From positions 5,890,001 through 5,954,000 of the forward strand of contig CP050890.1 in NCBI GenBank assembly GCA_016745215.1: a DNA stretch of 64,000 bases. The letters are read 5' to 3'. Shown in pieces: positions 31,954 through 41,467 of this stretch. The position numbers and the translations under genes are program-made. The notes below the pieces were generated by a model. The model was not told where the DNA came from, made no database searches, and saw nothing but the letters and a program-made list of their open reading frames with translations. The stretch comes from Thiohalocapsa sp. PB-PSB1 (GTDB lineage Bacteria > Pseudomonadota > Gammaproteobacteria > Chromatiales > Chromatiaceae). Position 1 is the first letter of the stretch, and each line of letters opens with the position of its first letter.

Positions 31954-32095
31954 GTCCAGAGTCTCCGGGATTCCCTACGCATTTTTCGCAGCGCTTAACT
32001 TACGCAAGAGTGCCGAGAAATGCAAATGGGGATCTCGTGCCGCCGGGCGCGGAGAAGTGGATTGCACCACACTGGCGGATCGAGATCGTCCTGCT

Positions 32096-33145
32096 ATGCC
32101 AGACCAATCAGCCGCCAACAGCCGCACGAGCACCACTGCTGAGCCCACCGCGATGACCATGCCGAGCACCGAGCCGAAAACCGAGCCATTACAGATCCCG
32201 CTGCTGGAACTGCCGTCGTCCCCCGAGCCGCCACCGGCGAGCAAGCCGTCGGCGTGCCCAGCCGCAGTTGGCAAGGCGATGAGCGGCAGTCGCCGCTACC
32301 AGCGTGGCGCATTCGACCCACGCCAGGAGATGCTGCCGCCGCGCGTCGAGGACTTTGTCGATCGGGACAACCCGGTGCGCGCTATTGCCGCCCATGTCGA
32401 CAGCTGCGATCTGGCCGGGCTGGGATTGACTCACTCAGCGGCGGTCCGAGTCGCGGTATCTGTACGGCGACATGAACCGCATTCGCTCCGGCCGTCGGCT
32501 GGAGCAGGAATGCCAGCGCAACATCGAACTGATCTGGCTGCTCGGCGGTCTGCGTCCAGGCTACCATAGCATCACCGACTTCCGCCGCGACAACGCCAAG
32601 GTGCTGAAAGCGCTGAACCGCGGGTTTGTGCGGCTGTGTCGCGAGCTCGATCTGAATCGGGGGTGAGCGTGTCGGCATCGACGGCAGCTTTTTCAACGCC
32701 AGTACCAGTGCCGACAGCGTCAAGACCCGCACCGGTCTGGAACGCGACCTCGCCAGGCTCGATCGCGAGATTGACGCCTACTCTGCCGCGCTGGAGAACA
32801 ACGACGCCTGCAACAGCGACAGCGCTGAAGTACCGCCTATCAGCGCCGAGCAGCTCGAGGCACTCGAGGCCCGAGCTGCCGAGAAGCGCGAAACGATCAA
32901 GGCGTTGCAGGAGAGCGGCGAGACCCAGCTCTCGCGCACCGACCCCGATGCGCGGCATCTACGTCAAGAATGGCAAGGGGTTGGTTGGCTACAACGTGCA
33001 GAGCAGCGTCGACGACAAGCAAAAGCTAAATCCTCGACATCGAGCCGACCCAAGCAGCCAATCAAGGGGACGCGATGCGCGGTCTTCGCCCCTTCGATCG
33101 ATACGTGGAGAGCTGGTGGCACAGGGCAGCATTTTCGAGCTGTAG
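32096..33145 (+). pseudogene. IS1182-family transposase, decayed
   Basis: Pieces of one transposase are spread over different frames. The N-terminus has RRYQRGAFDPRQEMLPPRV and FVDRDNPVRAIAAHVDS. In another frame comes MNRIRSGRRLEQECQRNIEL with RPGYHSITDFRRDNAKV. After a further break come VGIDGSFFNASTSADSVKT and ISAEQLEALEARAAEKRE. The middle and C-terminal catalytic parts are missing or scrambled after about 33010. At least three frameshifts are needed to read it, so it is dead. It lies just upstream of the giant gene on the opposite strand. Confidence 0.75.
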
Positions 33146-33466
33146 TGACAACCGTGACCGAATCGTGGAGGTGACCAACGAAAACAGAAAGAAGAGGACG
33201 CGCGCCAATAGGCATGAGCGTGCCCAATGGCTCGCGAAATTTCAACCGAATCAGCTGGCACGGTTTATCGGGACCCACAGGGCGGGCCATCTGCATGATC
33301 GTTGGTACGCAAGCTCCTGATTCTATTCACGGATGAATAATGATGAGACACACTCCATCACTCCGAGATCTCGATCGCGCTCCGCGGACTCGCTCTCATC
33401 CCATACGATGTTCGCCCTATTGTACCGACAGAATCCTTCGCAAAGGTGAAACCTTGTGCGGCTCGT
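33146..33466. other. Intergenic stretch without recognisable gene
   Basis: I see no supported gene, RNA or repeat here; it is probably decayed IS sequence following the IS1182 remnant. Confidence 0.4.
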
Positions 33467-33573
33467 CTAGGAGGCTGTCCGAGAACTCAGAGCACGCACA
33501 ACATGTAGCCCCTACAATCGAGTTGTGCACTCTATATCTTGTGTCTTATTTTCATTCTCGGACAGCCTCCTAG
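33467..33573. mobile_element. 107-bp MITE with perfect 19-bp inverted ends
   Basis: The ends CTAGGAGGCTGTCCGAGAA and its exact inverted copy enclose 69 bp without coding capacity. A related end (CTAGGAGCCTGTCCGAGAA) occurs at 57352. Ends of this type are seen in IS1182/IS5-like elements, so it is probably a non-autonomous derivative. It sits just downstream of the patatin gene and could form a strong hairpin in its 3' transcript. Confidence 0.8.
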
Positions 33574-33615
33574 GGCAGCGCGTGCGAGCCCGTGGAGACT
33601 CGCATAGCCCCACGA

Positions 33616-34773
33616 CTAATATCCGGCATCGTCCGGGTAGGTGCCGACATCATGTGGCCAACGTGCGAGCCACTCGCGTGCCACATCGATGCCTTCCTGG
33701 CGCAGCTCGTTCATATGACCGGCACTGCGGTCAAACTTCGACGGTGTACGTAGGGCTACCGCGGTCTGGTGGCGCATCTTGATAGTCCGGACCGTAACCT
33801 TCTTCTTGTCATTGGCCAGGCCAGGATACTTATCTATCCAGATGTTGGCGATGTTGATGAAGTCGAGCTCCTTGTTGAGTGAGAGATTGCCCATCAGTTC
33901 GTTCTCGCGGTCCTTGATGGTTTCTGGCGTCGTCGGCTCCTTGTCGATATTTTGGGGGTTGATGCGTAGAACCCAGATTTCGTCTGGGATCTCCGGCTTC
34001 GGCGTTCCGGCTAACAGTTCGCGAACGGGAGGATTCTGCGAATAGAGTCCGTCCCAGTAGCGGCCATCACCGATTTCCTCTGCTTCTCGCACGGTTGGCA
34101 GAGTTCCGGACGCAACGACGCCTTCAAGGCTGAACGGCAGACGCCGACGCCACCTGTGTTCGGCAGATGCCGAGATCGGGGTCTTAATATTGCTGTCCTC
34201 CTGATTCTTCCGCGTATCGAAGACCGTCTCAGCACCGCTTCGAATCTCCGAGGCACCGACCATCGCGCGCATCTGTACGTGCTCCCAATCCACTGTTTCG
34301 AAATCCGGACATGCGTTGTTCAGCATGGCCTGGAAGTCGACGTATTCCTTGCGCGCCCCGAGCATGGTCAATTGTGCAAGAATGATATCGTCGACGATGC
34401 CGTAGGGGTTGATCGCCGGTAGCGGCATTCCATTTTCCTTTGCCTCCAGGGCAGCGATGGACATCTTGTTGTGTATGACCTCGACGGGCTCGCGGGCGGC
34501 AAAGCCCTCCCAGAACCCGTCGAGTGTTGCAATGGCATCATCGAGCGATCCGCTGCCGGGCAGATTCGTCTTCCGCGCGAACCCGTACCACACCATCAGG
34601 GCGCACAAGGCCCCTGCCGACGTACCGGTGATCGCAGAAATGTCAAAGCGCTCAGGCCGAGCGTCACTGTCCCATTGCTTCTTGGTCATTAGGATCTCGT
34701 CAAGCACGCCCCAGGAAAACGCGGCATGCGTGCCACCCCCTTGACAGGCAACTGCTATAGATCGAACTGTCAT
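33616..34773 (-). CDS. Patatin-like phospholipase
   Basis: The 385-aa product carries the full patatin signature. The oxyanion loop is at VACQGGGTHAAFSWG near the N-terminus, the nucleophile Ser is in ITGTSAGALCAL (GxSxG), and a probable catalytic Asp is in RYWDGLYSQNPPV, where the family more often has DGG/DGA. Members hydrolyse acyl esters of phospholipids or glycerolipids using a Ser-Asp dyad. No signal peptide is seen, so it is probably cytoplasmic or peripheral. The ATG follows GGGAGCG. It is the only intact gene between 32 and 38 kb and is surrounded by IS remnants, so it may be a passenger or simply a survivor. Confidence 0.88.
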   Translation of the reverse strand: MTVRSIAVACQGGGTHAAFSWGVLDEILMTKKQWDSDARPERFDISAITGTSAGALCALMVWYGFARKTNLPGSGSLDDAIATLDGFWEGFAAREPVEVIHNKMSIAALEAKENGMPLPAINPYGIVDDIILAQLTMLGARKEYVDFQAMLNNACPDFETVDWEHVQMRAMVGASEIRSGAETVFDTRKNQEDSNIKTPISASAEHRWRRRLPFSLEGVVASGTLPTVREAEEIGDGRYWDGLYSQNPPVRELLAGTPKPEIPDEIWVLRINPQNIDKEPTTPETIKDRENELMGNLSLNKELDFINIANIWIDKYPGLANDKKKVTVRTIKMRHQTAVALRTPSKFDRSAGHMNELRQEGIDVAREWLARWPHDVGTYPDDAGY

Positions 34774-34891
34774 GACAGCGCTCCCATTTCATGGATCAAG
34801 AGAAGTCAATCTCCATTGTCTTTGAGTGAACCCCCAGCAACATTCGGAGAGATGTACGAAGGTTTTTCTGCTTGAACTATAGACCATTTAT

Positions 34892-35826
34892 ATGCCCTGC
34901 GCTACCCGGACGAGGGATCGGGTCGTAACGCGGCGCACGCACTTGGAGCAGGCCGAACACATCGCTGTTACCGAGTCACGGTTGGCAGCCGGCGAGACGC
35001 AACGCGAGGCGGCTGCCGCTTCGGGCGTGGCACGCAGCACCTTGCTGGAGTGGTGCCACGAGCAACCGCCTGGGGATGCGCCAGCCGGTCTGGTGGCGTT
35101 CGTACGCACCCCGGAGGGGATTTCGTCGGGGTGAGCGACGGCGCGCAACACAAGCTCAATGTGGCCCTGGAAACGGCCTTGGTCACGGAGACCTGGGCGC
35201 AGCGCACGGCAAGTTGGCGAGGGCATGGCGCCTCGGCAAGCGACGGTGTGCGAGGACGAAACGTTCCATCCGGGGGGGGCTGCTTGGTGGCCATCGAGCT
35301 GGCGTCGAACTTCATTCTGCTGGAGGGGTACGCTGCTGATCGCTCTGCGGCGACCTGGACGGCGGTGCTGGAAGATGCCTGCACGGGCGTCGCCGTGGAG
35401 GTGATGCAGAGCACCGCCGACGAAGCCAAGGCCCTGCGCCGGCATGCCGAAACGGATCTCGGTGCGCATCATTCTCCGGATCTCTTTCACGGGCCCGAGA
35501 CGAGCGCACAGGTCGAACAGGTTGCCGGCGCCTGCGCCGATGTGTTCCAACGCCGCAGTTCCTGTGTGGAAGGACGCAACGGCCAACTGGCGTTGCATCA
35601 TCACGGACGTGATCGTTTGAGTGACCGCAAGCTCGCTGCGCTCACGGCCGTGCATCACTTCCATATCTGCCGCGACGACGGCACGACGGCCGCCGAGCGT
35701 TTCTTTGGGCGAGCGCACCCTGTCCTGTTCGAGCGCCTCTTACTACGCGTGCCGTTGCCGCCGCGACCGCGACGACGCCGAACGCGCCCGCCGAAACCGG
35801 CCTACCTAACGCCGGTCGCGGCTTGA
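34892..35826 (+). pseudogene. DUF6399-type transposase-like gene, frameshifted
   Basis: The first 80 codons contain a helix-turn-helix-like segment (ETQREAAAASGVARSTLLEW). The frame then breaks near 35130. The continuing frame ends with SSCVEGRNGQLALHHHGRD, RLSDRKLAALTAVHHFHICR and DGTTAAERFFG, a C-terminus I associate with DUF6399 transposase-like proteins. The middle part (about 300 residues in relatives, by memory) is compressed, so a deletion is likely too. The sequence just upstream of the start (from about 34877) recurs in inverted orientation at 58242-58333, which fits a mobile element. Confidence 0.6.
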
Positions 35827-36190
35827 CAGCGGTGGCCGGAATTATGAACAAGGCCACATTGAGGCATATCAATGAAGATTGTGCTCGCGCGCTCATGCGC
35901 CCTTTGATATTGGCGAAGCTCGCTGGCCGGTCACCTTTGCCGGAATACGCGGTGGATTCGGTGTAACGTCCAAAAACCAAGCCTTTTTGGCCCAGTAAGC
36001 ACGGAGGTGACATGCACCGCCATCTGTTCATTGCCGGCTGATTCCAGACGACAAAACCCCAGCGAAAAATGATAAATGGGGTCAATGAAAAATGGAGTCA
36101 GATCCCTTTTCAAATGAAAAATGAAGAAAAATGGGGTCAGATTCCTTTTCTGGATGCTGAATTCTGGATGCTGAATGCTGAATGAATTAT
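35827..36190. other. Remnant-rich intergenic region
   Basis: No gene is supported. It holds a solo end of the 132-bp MITE family (GAATTATGAACAAGGCC at about 35839-35855) and two copies of AAAAATGGGGTCAGAT (near 36090 and 36130), followed by short TGGATGCTGAAT repeats. The GGGGTCAGAT motif resembles REP-associated sequence. Confidence 0.5.
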
Positions 36191-36269
36191 CGCCCAACAA
36201 AGGCCTCAGCCGCCGCCCAAAGTGCCGCTCGCTTCGCCCGCGGCACTTTGGGCGGCGGCTGAGGCTTAG
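36191..36269 (+). other. Solitary attC site truncated by an IS5-family element
   Basis: R''-like CGCCCAACAAAGGCCTCAGC is followed by a long imperfect hairpin (GCCGCCGCCCAAAGTGCCGC paired with its inverted copy) and then GCTGAGGCTTAG. The expected R' box (GTTGGGC type) is replaced by the IS5 end starting AACCTGTCTGAC. It matches the architecture of the attC sites at 58-64 kb, but no cassette array surrounds it. Confidence 0.65.
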
Positions 36270-36328
36270 AACCTGTCTGACAAAAAAATGTCCATCAACG
36301 TCAAGTACTTTTTCTTCGAGGACAAGCC

Positions 36329-36840
36329 ATGGGATACCCGAGTGACCTGACGGATGCCGAATGGGCACTGATCGAACACTATTTTCAACCCCGTGATCGA
36401 CGGGGCAGTGCCAGCCTGCATCCGCGCAAACGGATCGTCGATGCCATTTTGTACGTCGTGAAGTCCGGTTGCCAATGGCGCATGCTACCCAACGATTTTC
36501 CCCCCTGGCAAACGGTTTACGATCACTTCAGCCGATGGAACAAACGCGGTGTATGGGAAACCGCGCTGGATCAACTGAATGCACTCCATCGCCAAAACAA
36601 CGGTCGCTCGGCATCGCCGAGTTACGGGATGATCGACTCGCAGAGCGTCAAGACCGAGTAGGCGAGCGAAGAACGCGGGATCGACGGCGGCAAGAAGGTC
36701 AAAGGGCATCAACGCCATAGCGTGGTCGATCTCCTCGGCAACCTGTTGCATGTGTCGGTCCACGCAGCCAATTGCAGCGATACCGTGGCGGGTGGTCCCG
36801 TGATGGCGCGTGCGGCGGAGAAACACCCGAGTATCGCACT
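36329..36840 (+). pseudogene. IS5-family transposase, truncated, with a stop codon
   Basis: The translation MGYPSDLTDAEWALIEHYF, SGCQWRMLPNDFPPW and YGMIDSQSVKTE is typical of IS5-family (IS427/IS1031-like) transposases, including the first catalytic Asp in MIDSQSVKT. An in-frame TAG at 36659-36661 follows KTE, after which the frame goes on (ASEERGIDGGKKVKGHQRHS, VVDLLGNLLHVSVHAAN) to about 36840, where similarity stops. The right part and right inverted end are missing. Some IS427-group elements use two reading frames, but here the stop is in the same frame, so I call it broken. Confidence 0.8.
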
Positions 36841-36853
36841 AGTGTCCGGGGAA

Positions 36854-37050
36854 TTAATCAAATAAATTCAATTGTTTGGCGACTGCGTCCCCATGATTTT
36901 TGTAATCCGGCTCTGAGGCGCCCGTAAGTAGTTGATTTAGTGAAGCGCGCTCGAATAGGGCCAGACCGAGTATCTGTAGCATTGTGTAAGGCGACTCCGG
37001 GATGTCGAGTCGCTTTTTGATGATGGCCGCGAGCACATCACGACTCCGGC
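36854..37050 (-). pseudogene. IS4-family (DUF4372-type) transposase, C-terminal remnant
   Basis: The piece VLAAIIKKRLDIPESPYTML, QILGLALFERASLNQLLTG ... AKQLNLFD and a stop matches the C-terminus common to IS4-type transposases with an N-terminal DUF4372 domain. The N-terminal half of such a gene lies at 37346-37865 on the same strand, so both may come from one copy whose catalytic middle has been replaced by the roughly 300 bp between them. Confidence 0.65.
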
Positions 37051-37345
37051 GGACATCCACACACTTGCCAGGTAGCGCGTGCTTCATGTTGACTTCCAGG
37101 ACGTTAACACCGTCGTCATCCGCTTACTTTGCTTTCTCGAAGCTGCCCTGATCCAAACAGGCGCACTTCAGGGAGCGCGATCTCCCCTACGGCCTATAGG
37201 ATTCTCTGTGTACGCTTGCCCTGCAATTCACTTTGTTCGCGAGGCACAAAGCTCCGCAGCAGGACCAACACTCGATACGGGTGGGTGGCTAGCCCTTACC
37301 CGACCGGGACTTTCACCCGGCAAGAGGCGCCGAGCTTTGCTCGGC
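37051..37345 (-). other. Possible group II intron (ribozyme) fragment
   Basis: Read on the minus strand this stretch contains GCCGGGTGAAAGTCCCGGTC, GGGTAAGGGCTAGCC and GCAAGCGTACACAGAG. These resemble, from memory, the 5' domain of bacterial group II introns. A strong hairpin (GCGCCGAG/CTCGGCGC) borders the transposase remnant. No reverse transcriptase gene is present. The assignment is tentative. Confidence 0.3.
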
Positions 37346-37865
37346 GCGATAGCGACAAGCACAGATCGATAGTGGTGGCATCGAGCGCATAGACGGTCTG
37401 CTCGAGGTCGATACCAAAGGAGTCGTCGACATACAGCGCGCGGGCGATGCGAATCAGCGCCTGGGCCAAGTCGGCATATAGTCACGCAACATGATAACCA
37501 GATATGCCCTTTTGTTTTTGATGCGTGAGTGCTGGCCTTAAACGAAAGGGACAGTTTTGATATCACGTGAGAGGACTATAGATGCGCCAATCGCGCTGCT
37601 CGTTGGCATCGGCCAGGGTGCTGCGCGCGACCCGGCCCTGGATGCCCATGTGGTAAAGCTTGTTCTGCTGAGCTGCCAGGTAGGCTTCGATGTCGCGCAG
37701 GCTCTCGCGGTAGCTCAGCTGCGCGAACGCCATGGCGCGAAACTGGTCCTGACAGGTGAAGCGCTTGACGTAGCGATTGCCCTGATAGCGCTGCACGCAG
37801 CGACGAAAGCTGTGCTGGGGAACATACTCCAGCACTTGCGTGAAAATGAGTTTGCCTGAATACAT
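37346..37865 (-). pseudogene. IS4-family (DUF4372-type) transposase, N-terminal remnant
   Basis: Residues MYSGKLIFTQVLEYVPQHSF, QFRAMAFAQLSYRESLRDIE and ARSTLADANEQRDWRIY form a DUF4372 domain. After a 100-bp insertion (37479-37578) the same protein continues as ADLAQALIRIARALYVDDSF and TVYALDATTIDLCLSLS, including the first catalytic Asp, and then breaks off. The gene is therefore broken twice: by the small insertion and by loss of the middle. Confidence 0.72.
37479..37578. mobile_element. 100-bp insertion in the IS4-type transposase
   Basis: It begins TAGTCACG and ends GAGGACTA and is flanked by TA on both sides, and removing it with one TA restores WRIYADLAQ. The ends share only TAGTC plus weak similarity (TAGTCACG versus TAGTCCTCTCACG). 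It is probably a tiny MITE with a TA duplication. Confidence 0.5.
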
Positions 37866-38297
37866 GCGCCGAATCCCAGTGTCCGCGATAAAGCGAACCA
37901 GATTGCGACCATCGACCGTTGTCGTTCAAGTCGGTAACAGGCATAAATCGTCGATTTATTTATATTTACTGGTATCTTATGAGCGCCGGAGATCAGCTTC
38001 CCCGGACGCCAGTGGGCTACGATCCGCTTGCCCAACCCGAACCGGAGATCGAATTCGATCAGCGCATCCAGTGGTAGCGGACTTCCCCGTCAACCAGCGC
38101 AACAGGCGACGGTGCAGATTCCTGCACCTTCCCCTACCCAACGACCCACGAATCCTCATTCCAAAGCGCCGTTTGCGCGTTTTCCCAACGATTTCCGCCC
38201 CAACGAACGTCTTCGCGCCCTTGCTCGAAGCCTCGCTCCGGTGGTATCGTGGCCGTTGTACATCCTGTGATGCGGTTAAATCGCCTATTCTTTATCT
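37866..38297. other. Intergenic stretch without recognisable gene
   Basis: I see no supported gene or structured RNA; short fragments look like decayed coding sequence upstream of the TPR remnant. Confidence 0.4.
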
Positions 38298-38650
38298 ATG
38301 GCGCCATCGAACCCGACCTTTCAATATCACTACGCCCTTGCCCTGGAGTGGGCCGGCAGCCGTGACCGTGCGCGACGCGTCCTGCTCGAAGTCTTGGCCG
38401 ACCAGCAGACATTTCCGGAGCGTGAGCAGGTCGAGGCAATGATCGAGCAGCTGCGCTGCATCGGCCGAGCCCAAGCGCCGGGCGCTCGTCAGCGACGACC
38501 TCGCCCAGCGCTTGGTGGCGGCCGGCTTTGGCCGGTCTCTGCGCCGGCCTCGCTGCCCTGGGCCGTACTCCCGCACGCTGCGCTGCGCTCCTGGTCGGCA
38601 TCATGCTGCCGGCGGCCCGGGTCAGGCTGGACGTGCTGCGCACTTAGCAG
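38298..38650 (+). pseudogene. TPR-protein C-terminal remnant
   Basis: The piece NPTFQYHYALALEWAGSRDR, ARRVLLEVLADQQTFPERE is a TPR motif of the kind found at the end of large TPR proteins. It resembles the PrsT-type proteins of PEP-CTERM/EPS loci. The frame is lost after about codon 55. It lies upstream of a GT-C/TPR gene and within 4 kb of a PEP-CTERM fragment, so a former exosortase-linked locus is possible. Only the last repeat survives, so family assignment is weak. Confidence 0.4.
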
Positions 38651-38859
38651 CAGGAGCCTGAGCGCCGCTTCTTGCAGGGCGCTCCGCTGGAGCGCAATGC
38701 CGACGGCTATCGACTCTAACTGTGCGGTGTCTCGTTCAGGTACTTTGTGCGCGTGCTGAATCGACCGGCCTATGGCCTCTGGCGGGTCGAGCCCGACCCG
38801 GCGCCGGCACGACCGCCCGCATGCGACGACAACCCAACCCGAGCCCAGGCTAGGCAAAG

Positions 38860-40890
38860 ATGACGCCCAAGACCGCAACACCGAAAACCCGCAAGCGTGC
38901 AGCGATTGTGCTCGTCGGCCTCGCAGGTCTGGCGCTGGGCGCCGCCGTGCTCGCCTACCTGCCGGGCATGACCGCGCCCTTCTATTTCGACGATTGGACC
39001 GCGATCGTCAACAACCCCACCGTGCACCTGACCGAGCTGACCTGGCCGCAGCTGTGCGCGGCCGCGCTCGGCGTCCCCCACGACGGGCGCTGGCTCACGG
39101 GCCTGAGCTTCGGGCTGAATCATCTGGTGGGCGGGCTGGACCCGACCGGCTATCACCTGGTCGGTCTGGCCGTGCACCTGGTCAACGGCCTGCTGGTGTT
39201 CTGGGTGGTCCTGCTGCTCTACCGCACCCCGGTGCTGCGCGGCCCAGGCCAGGATGCGCTCTGGATCGCCGCGCTGGCCGTGACCCTGTGGCTGCTCAAC
39301 CCGGTGCAGACCCAGGCCGTGACCTATGTCTGGCAGCGCGCGACGACGCTGGCCGTGCTCTTCCATCTGCTCGCCTTCGGGCTCTATCTGCAGGCTAGGC
39401 TCACCCAGCATCAGCGGCTGCGCCCCTGGCTCTACGCCGGCGTCGCCGGCGTCTGGCTGCTGGGCCTGATGTCGAAGGAGATCGTCGCCGTGCTGCCGGG
39501 ATTTCTCTTGCTGGCGGAGTGGTACTTCTTCCAGGACCTGCGCTGGCCGCGCCGGCGTAGGGGCCTGCCCTGGCTGCTGCTGACCGTCGCGCTGCTCGCG
39601 GCCGCGGCGGCCTGGTACCTGGTCTTTCTGCGCGGGCAGGGACCACTGGACATCGTGCTGCGCGGCTATGGCGGCCGGGACTTCGATGTCTGGCAGCGGG
39701 TCATGACCGAATGGCGCATCGTCGTCTTCTATCTGGGCCTGTTTCTGTGGCCCCATCCGTCGCGGCTGAGCCTGGAGCACGACGTCGTGCTGTCGCAATC
39801 GCTGCTGGAGCCGCTCGGCACGTTGTGGGCCGGCCTGTTCATCCTGGGCTGCGTCGCCGCGGCCGGGCTGACGGCTCGTCGCCACAGACTGCTGTCCTTC
39901 TGCATCCTCTGGTGGCTCGGGCACCTGGTCATCGAGTCCACGGTCATCCCGCTGGAGCTGGTCTTCGAGCACCGGCTCTATCTGCCATCCGTGGGCCTGG
40001 CGCTGCTGCTGGCCATGGCTGCGGACCGGCTGCGGCAATGGCAGCCGGCGGCCGCGGCGCCGGTCACGCTCGCCATGCTCGCGCTGGCTGTGCTCTGGGG
40101 CACTTGGACCCACGAGCGCAACCGGCTCTGGGCCGATCCCGTCGCCTTCTGGGAGGACGCTGTGGTCAAGGCCCCGGAGAGTTCTCGGGCCCGCAATCAT
40201 CTCGCCGGGACCCGGGCGATGGCCGGTGATACCCAGGCTGCCGTGGTGGACTATACTGCCGTCATCGAGCGCTTCGAGGCCGACCCCGACCCCACCAAGG
40301 CCCTGATCCGCGCCGGCGCCTATGCCTATGCGAAGCGCGGCGCCATTCGACTCGAGCAGGGCCATTTGGACTTCGCGCAACGGGACCTGGATCACTCCCT
40401 GCGCCTGCGGCAGGACGCGATGGCCCATGGCTACCGCGGTCGGCTTCGGCTCGCGCAGCAGGACCCGCAGGCTGCCATCGAGGACTCGACCCAAGCCATC
40501 GAGCGCGAGCGCTGGAACTTCCGCCACTATGCGCTGCGTGCCAACGCCCACCTCGAGGCCGGTGCGCCGGACAAGGCCGTCACCGATCTGAGCCAGGCCC
40601 TGCGACTGAAGCCCGATCTGCCGGAGCTGTGGATCGCGCGGGGCGCGGCCCAGCTCCAGGCGCGGGATTGGTCGGCGGCGGAGCGGGACTTCGAGCAGGC
40701 CCTGCGCCTGGCGCCGGACAGCGCGGCTGCCTTCGAAGGCTGCGGGGATGCCAGGCTCGGCGCCGGCAAGCTGAAAGAGGCAGCGGCCGACTATCGACAG
40801 GCACAGATGTTGGGGGCGGAGCACGACCGGATCGCGCGGAAGCTGGCGGTGCTGCGCAGCCGGTTGGAGCTGTCACAACTGCGGCCCTGA
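38860..40890 (+). CDS. Polytopic membrane protein with C-terminal TPR repeats (GT-C/TMTC-like)
   Basis: The 676-aa product has about ten membrane segments in the first 430 residues. They begin with IVLVGLAGLALGAAVLAYLP, followed by the acidic loop motif APFYFDDWTAIVNN that resembles the first extracytoplasmic loop of GT-C glycosyltransferases. TPR repeats follow from about residue 440 (ARNHLAGTRAMAGDTQAAVV; KRGAIRLEQGHLDFAQRDLD; WIARGAAQLQARDWSAAERD). This layout matches TMTC/O-mannosyltransferase-like proteins that use polyprenyl-phosphate sugars. The ATG is preceded only by a weak AGG. Neighbouring PEP-CTERM and TPR remnants fit a role in exported-protein or EPS modification, which is inference. 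Confidence 0.75.
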   Translation: MTPKTATPKTRKRAAIVLVGLAGLALGAAVLAYLPGMTAPFYFDDWTAIVNNPTVHLTELTWPQLCAAALGVPHDGRWLTGLSFGLNHLVGGLDPTGYHLVGLAVHLVNGLLVFWVVLLLYRTPVLRGPGQDALWIAALAVTLWLLNPVQTQAVTYVWQRATTLAVLFHLLAFGLYLQARLTQHQRLRPWLYAGVAGVWLLGLMSKEIVAVLPGFLLLAEWYFFQDLRWPRRRRGLPWLLLTVALLAAAAAWYLVFLRGQGPLDIVLRGYGGRDFDVWQRVMTEWRIVVFYLGLFLWPHPSRLSLEHDVVLSQSLLEPLGTLWAGLFILGCVAAAGLTARRHRLLSFCILWWLGHLVIESTVIPLELVFEHRLYLPSVGLALLLAMAADRLRQWQPAAAAPVTLAMLALAVLWGTWTHERNRLWADPVAFWEDAVVKAPESSRARNHLAGTRAMAGDTQAAVVDYTAVIERFEADPDPTKALIRAGAYAYAKRGAIRLEQGHLDFAQRDLDHSLRLRQDAMAHGYRGRLRLAQQDPQAAIEDSTQAIERERWNFRHYALRANAHLEAGAPDKAVTDLSQALRLKPDLPELWIARGAAQLQARDWSAAERDFEQALRLAPDSAAAFEGCGDARLGAGKLKEAAADYRQAQMLGAEHDRIARKLAVLRSRLELSQLRP

Positions 40891-40998
40891 TCGGAGCGGC
40901 GCGAGGCACGCCCTTCATGGCGGCAACGGGCGGCTGGGGCTCGAGTCCACACACCCGACTCGGCGCGATCGTAACCAGGCAGCCCGGTCGAGGGATTC

Positions 40999-41060
40999 CG
41001 CGGTTGTCGTTGTCGTCATCGTGGTCTTAGTCTACGGATATTCGATTACGACAACGGCCG
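40999..41060. repeat. Diverged copy of the CGTTGTC hairpin repeat
   Basis: GGTTGTCGTTGTCGTCATCG, a central GTCTTAG and the right arm ATTCGATTACGACAACGG parallel the hairpin at 821-899, though the arms are shorter and less perfect. In both places a family-2 MITE lies a few hundred bases to the right. Confidence 0.55.
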
Positions 41061-41154
41061 GGACACCGATATTGAGATTCGATTCTCTCGACAGGTCATC
41101 GAGAAGTGCCTACGGGCGGAACTCGGGCGTTACCGCGATTGCAACCCGAAGGAC

Positions 41155-41445
41155 AACAAAAAAGGGGCCGAGGGCTAGGCTGTCGAAATCTGCCGTCTCA
41201 CTAAAACAAGAGCTTCCCGGTTTATGGATGCTTAGTCGATGTCGGGGTCGGTGTCAAGGTCGGAATGAAGGATTGGTATCGAGCTGGCTGCTTTGATCGA
41301 TGAGCGGATTCGATACCGATTCCGATAGCGACCCCGACACCGATGAGGCTTCCCCAGTGCGTTCGATGATGCAATCCAAGACCCGGAATCGGTTTGGCAT
41401 CAAAACTCAGGACATTTCGACAGCCTGACCGAGGGCCCCTTTGCT
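41155..41445 (-). terminator. Rho-independent terminator of the PEP-CTERM gene, split by a MITE
   Basis: Without the element at 41176-41428 and one 8-bp duplication, the minus strand reads AAAGGGGCC-CTC-GGCCCC followed by seven T. That is a perfect intrinsic terminator just past the PEP-CTERM stop at 41468. The insertion separates the two stem halves by 253 bp. Confidence 0.75.
41176..41428. mobile_element. MITE-like element, family 2, copy 2
   Basis: This 253-bp element has the same ends (TAGGCTGTCGAAAT and its inverse) as the one at 1246-1492 and is clearly related throughout. It is flanked by perfect 8-bp duplications CCGAGGGC at 41168-41175 and 41429-41436. The target is the loop of a terminator hairpin. 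Confidence 0.85.
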
Positions 41446-41467
41446 CGTCCATTGGCAGAGGATTCGA

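Noticed and set aside
38770..40824. A 684-codon minus-strand frame opposite the GT-C/TPR gene
   Set aside because: It consists of Gln/Gly/Arg-rich sequence typical of antisense GC-rich shadows, whereas the plus strand has membrane helices and TPR motifs.
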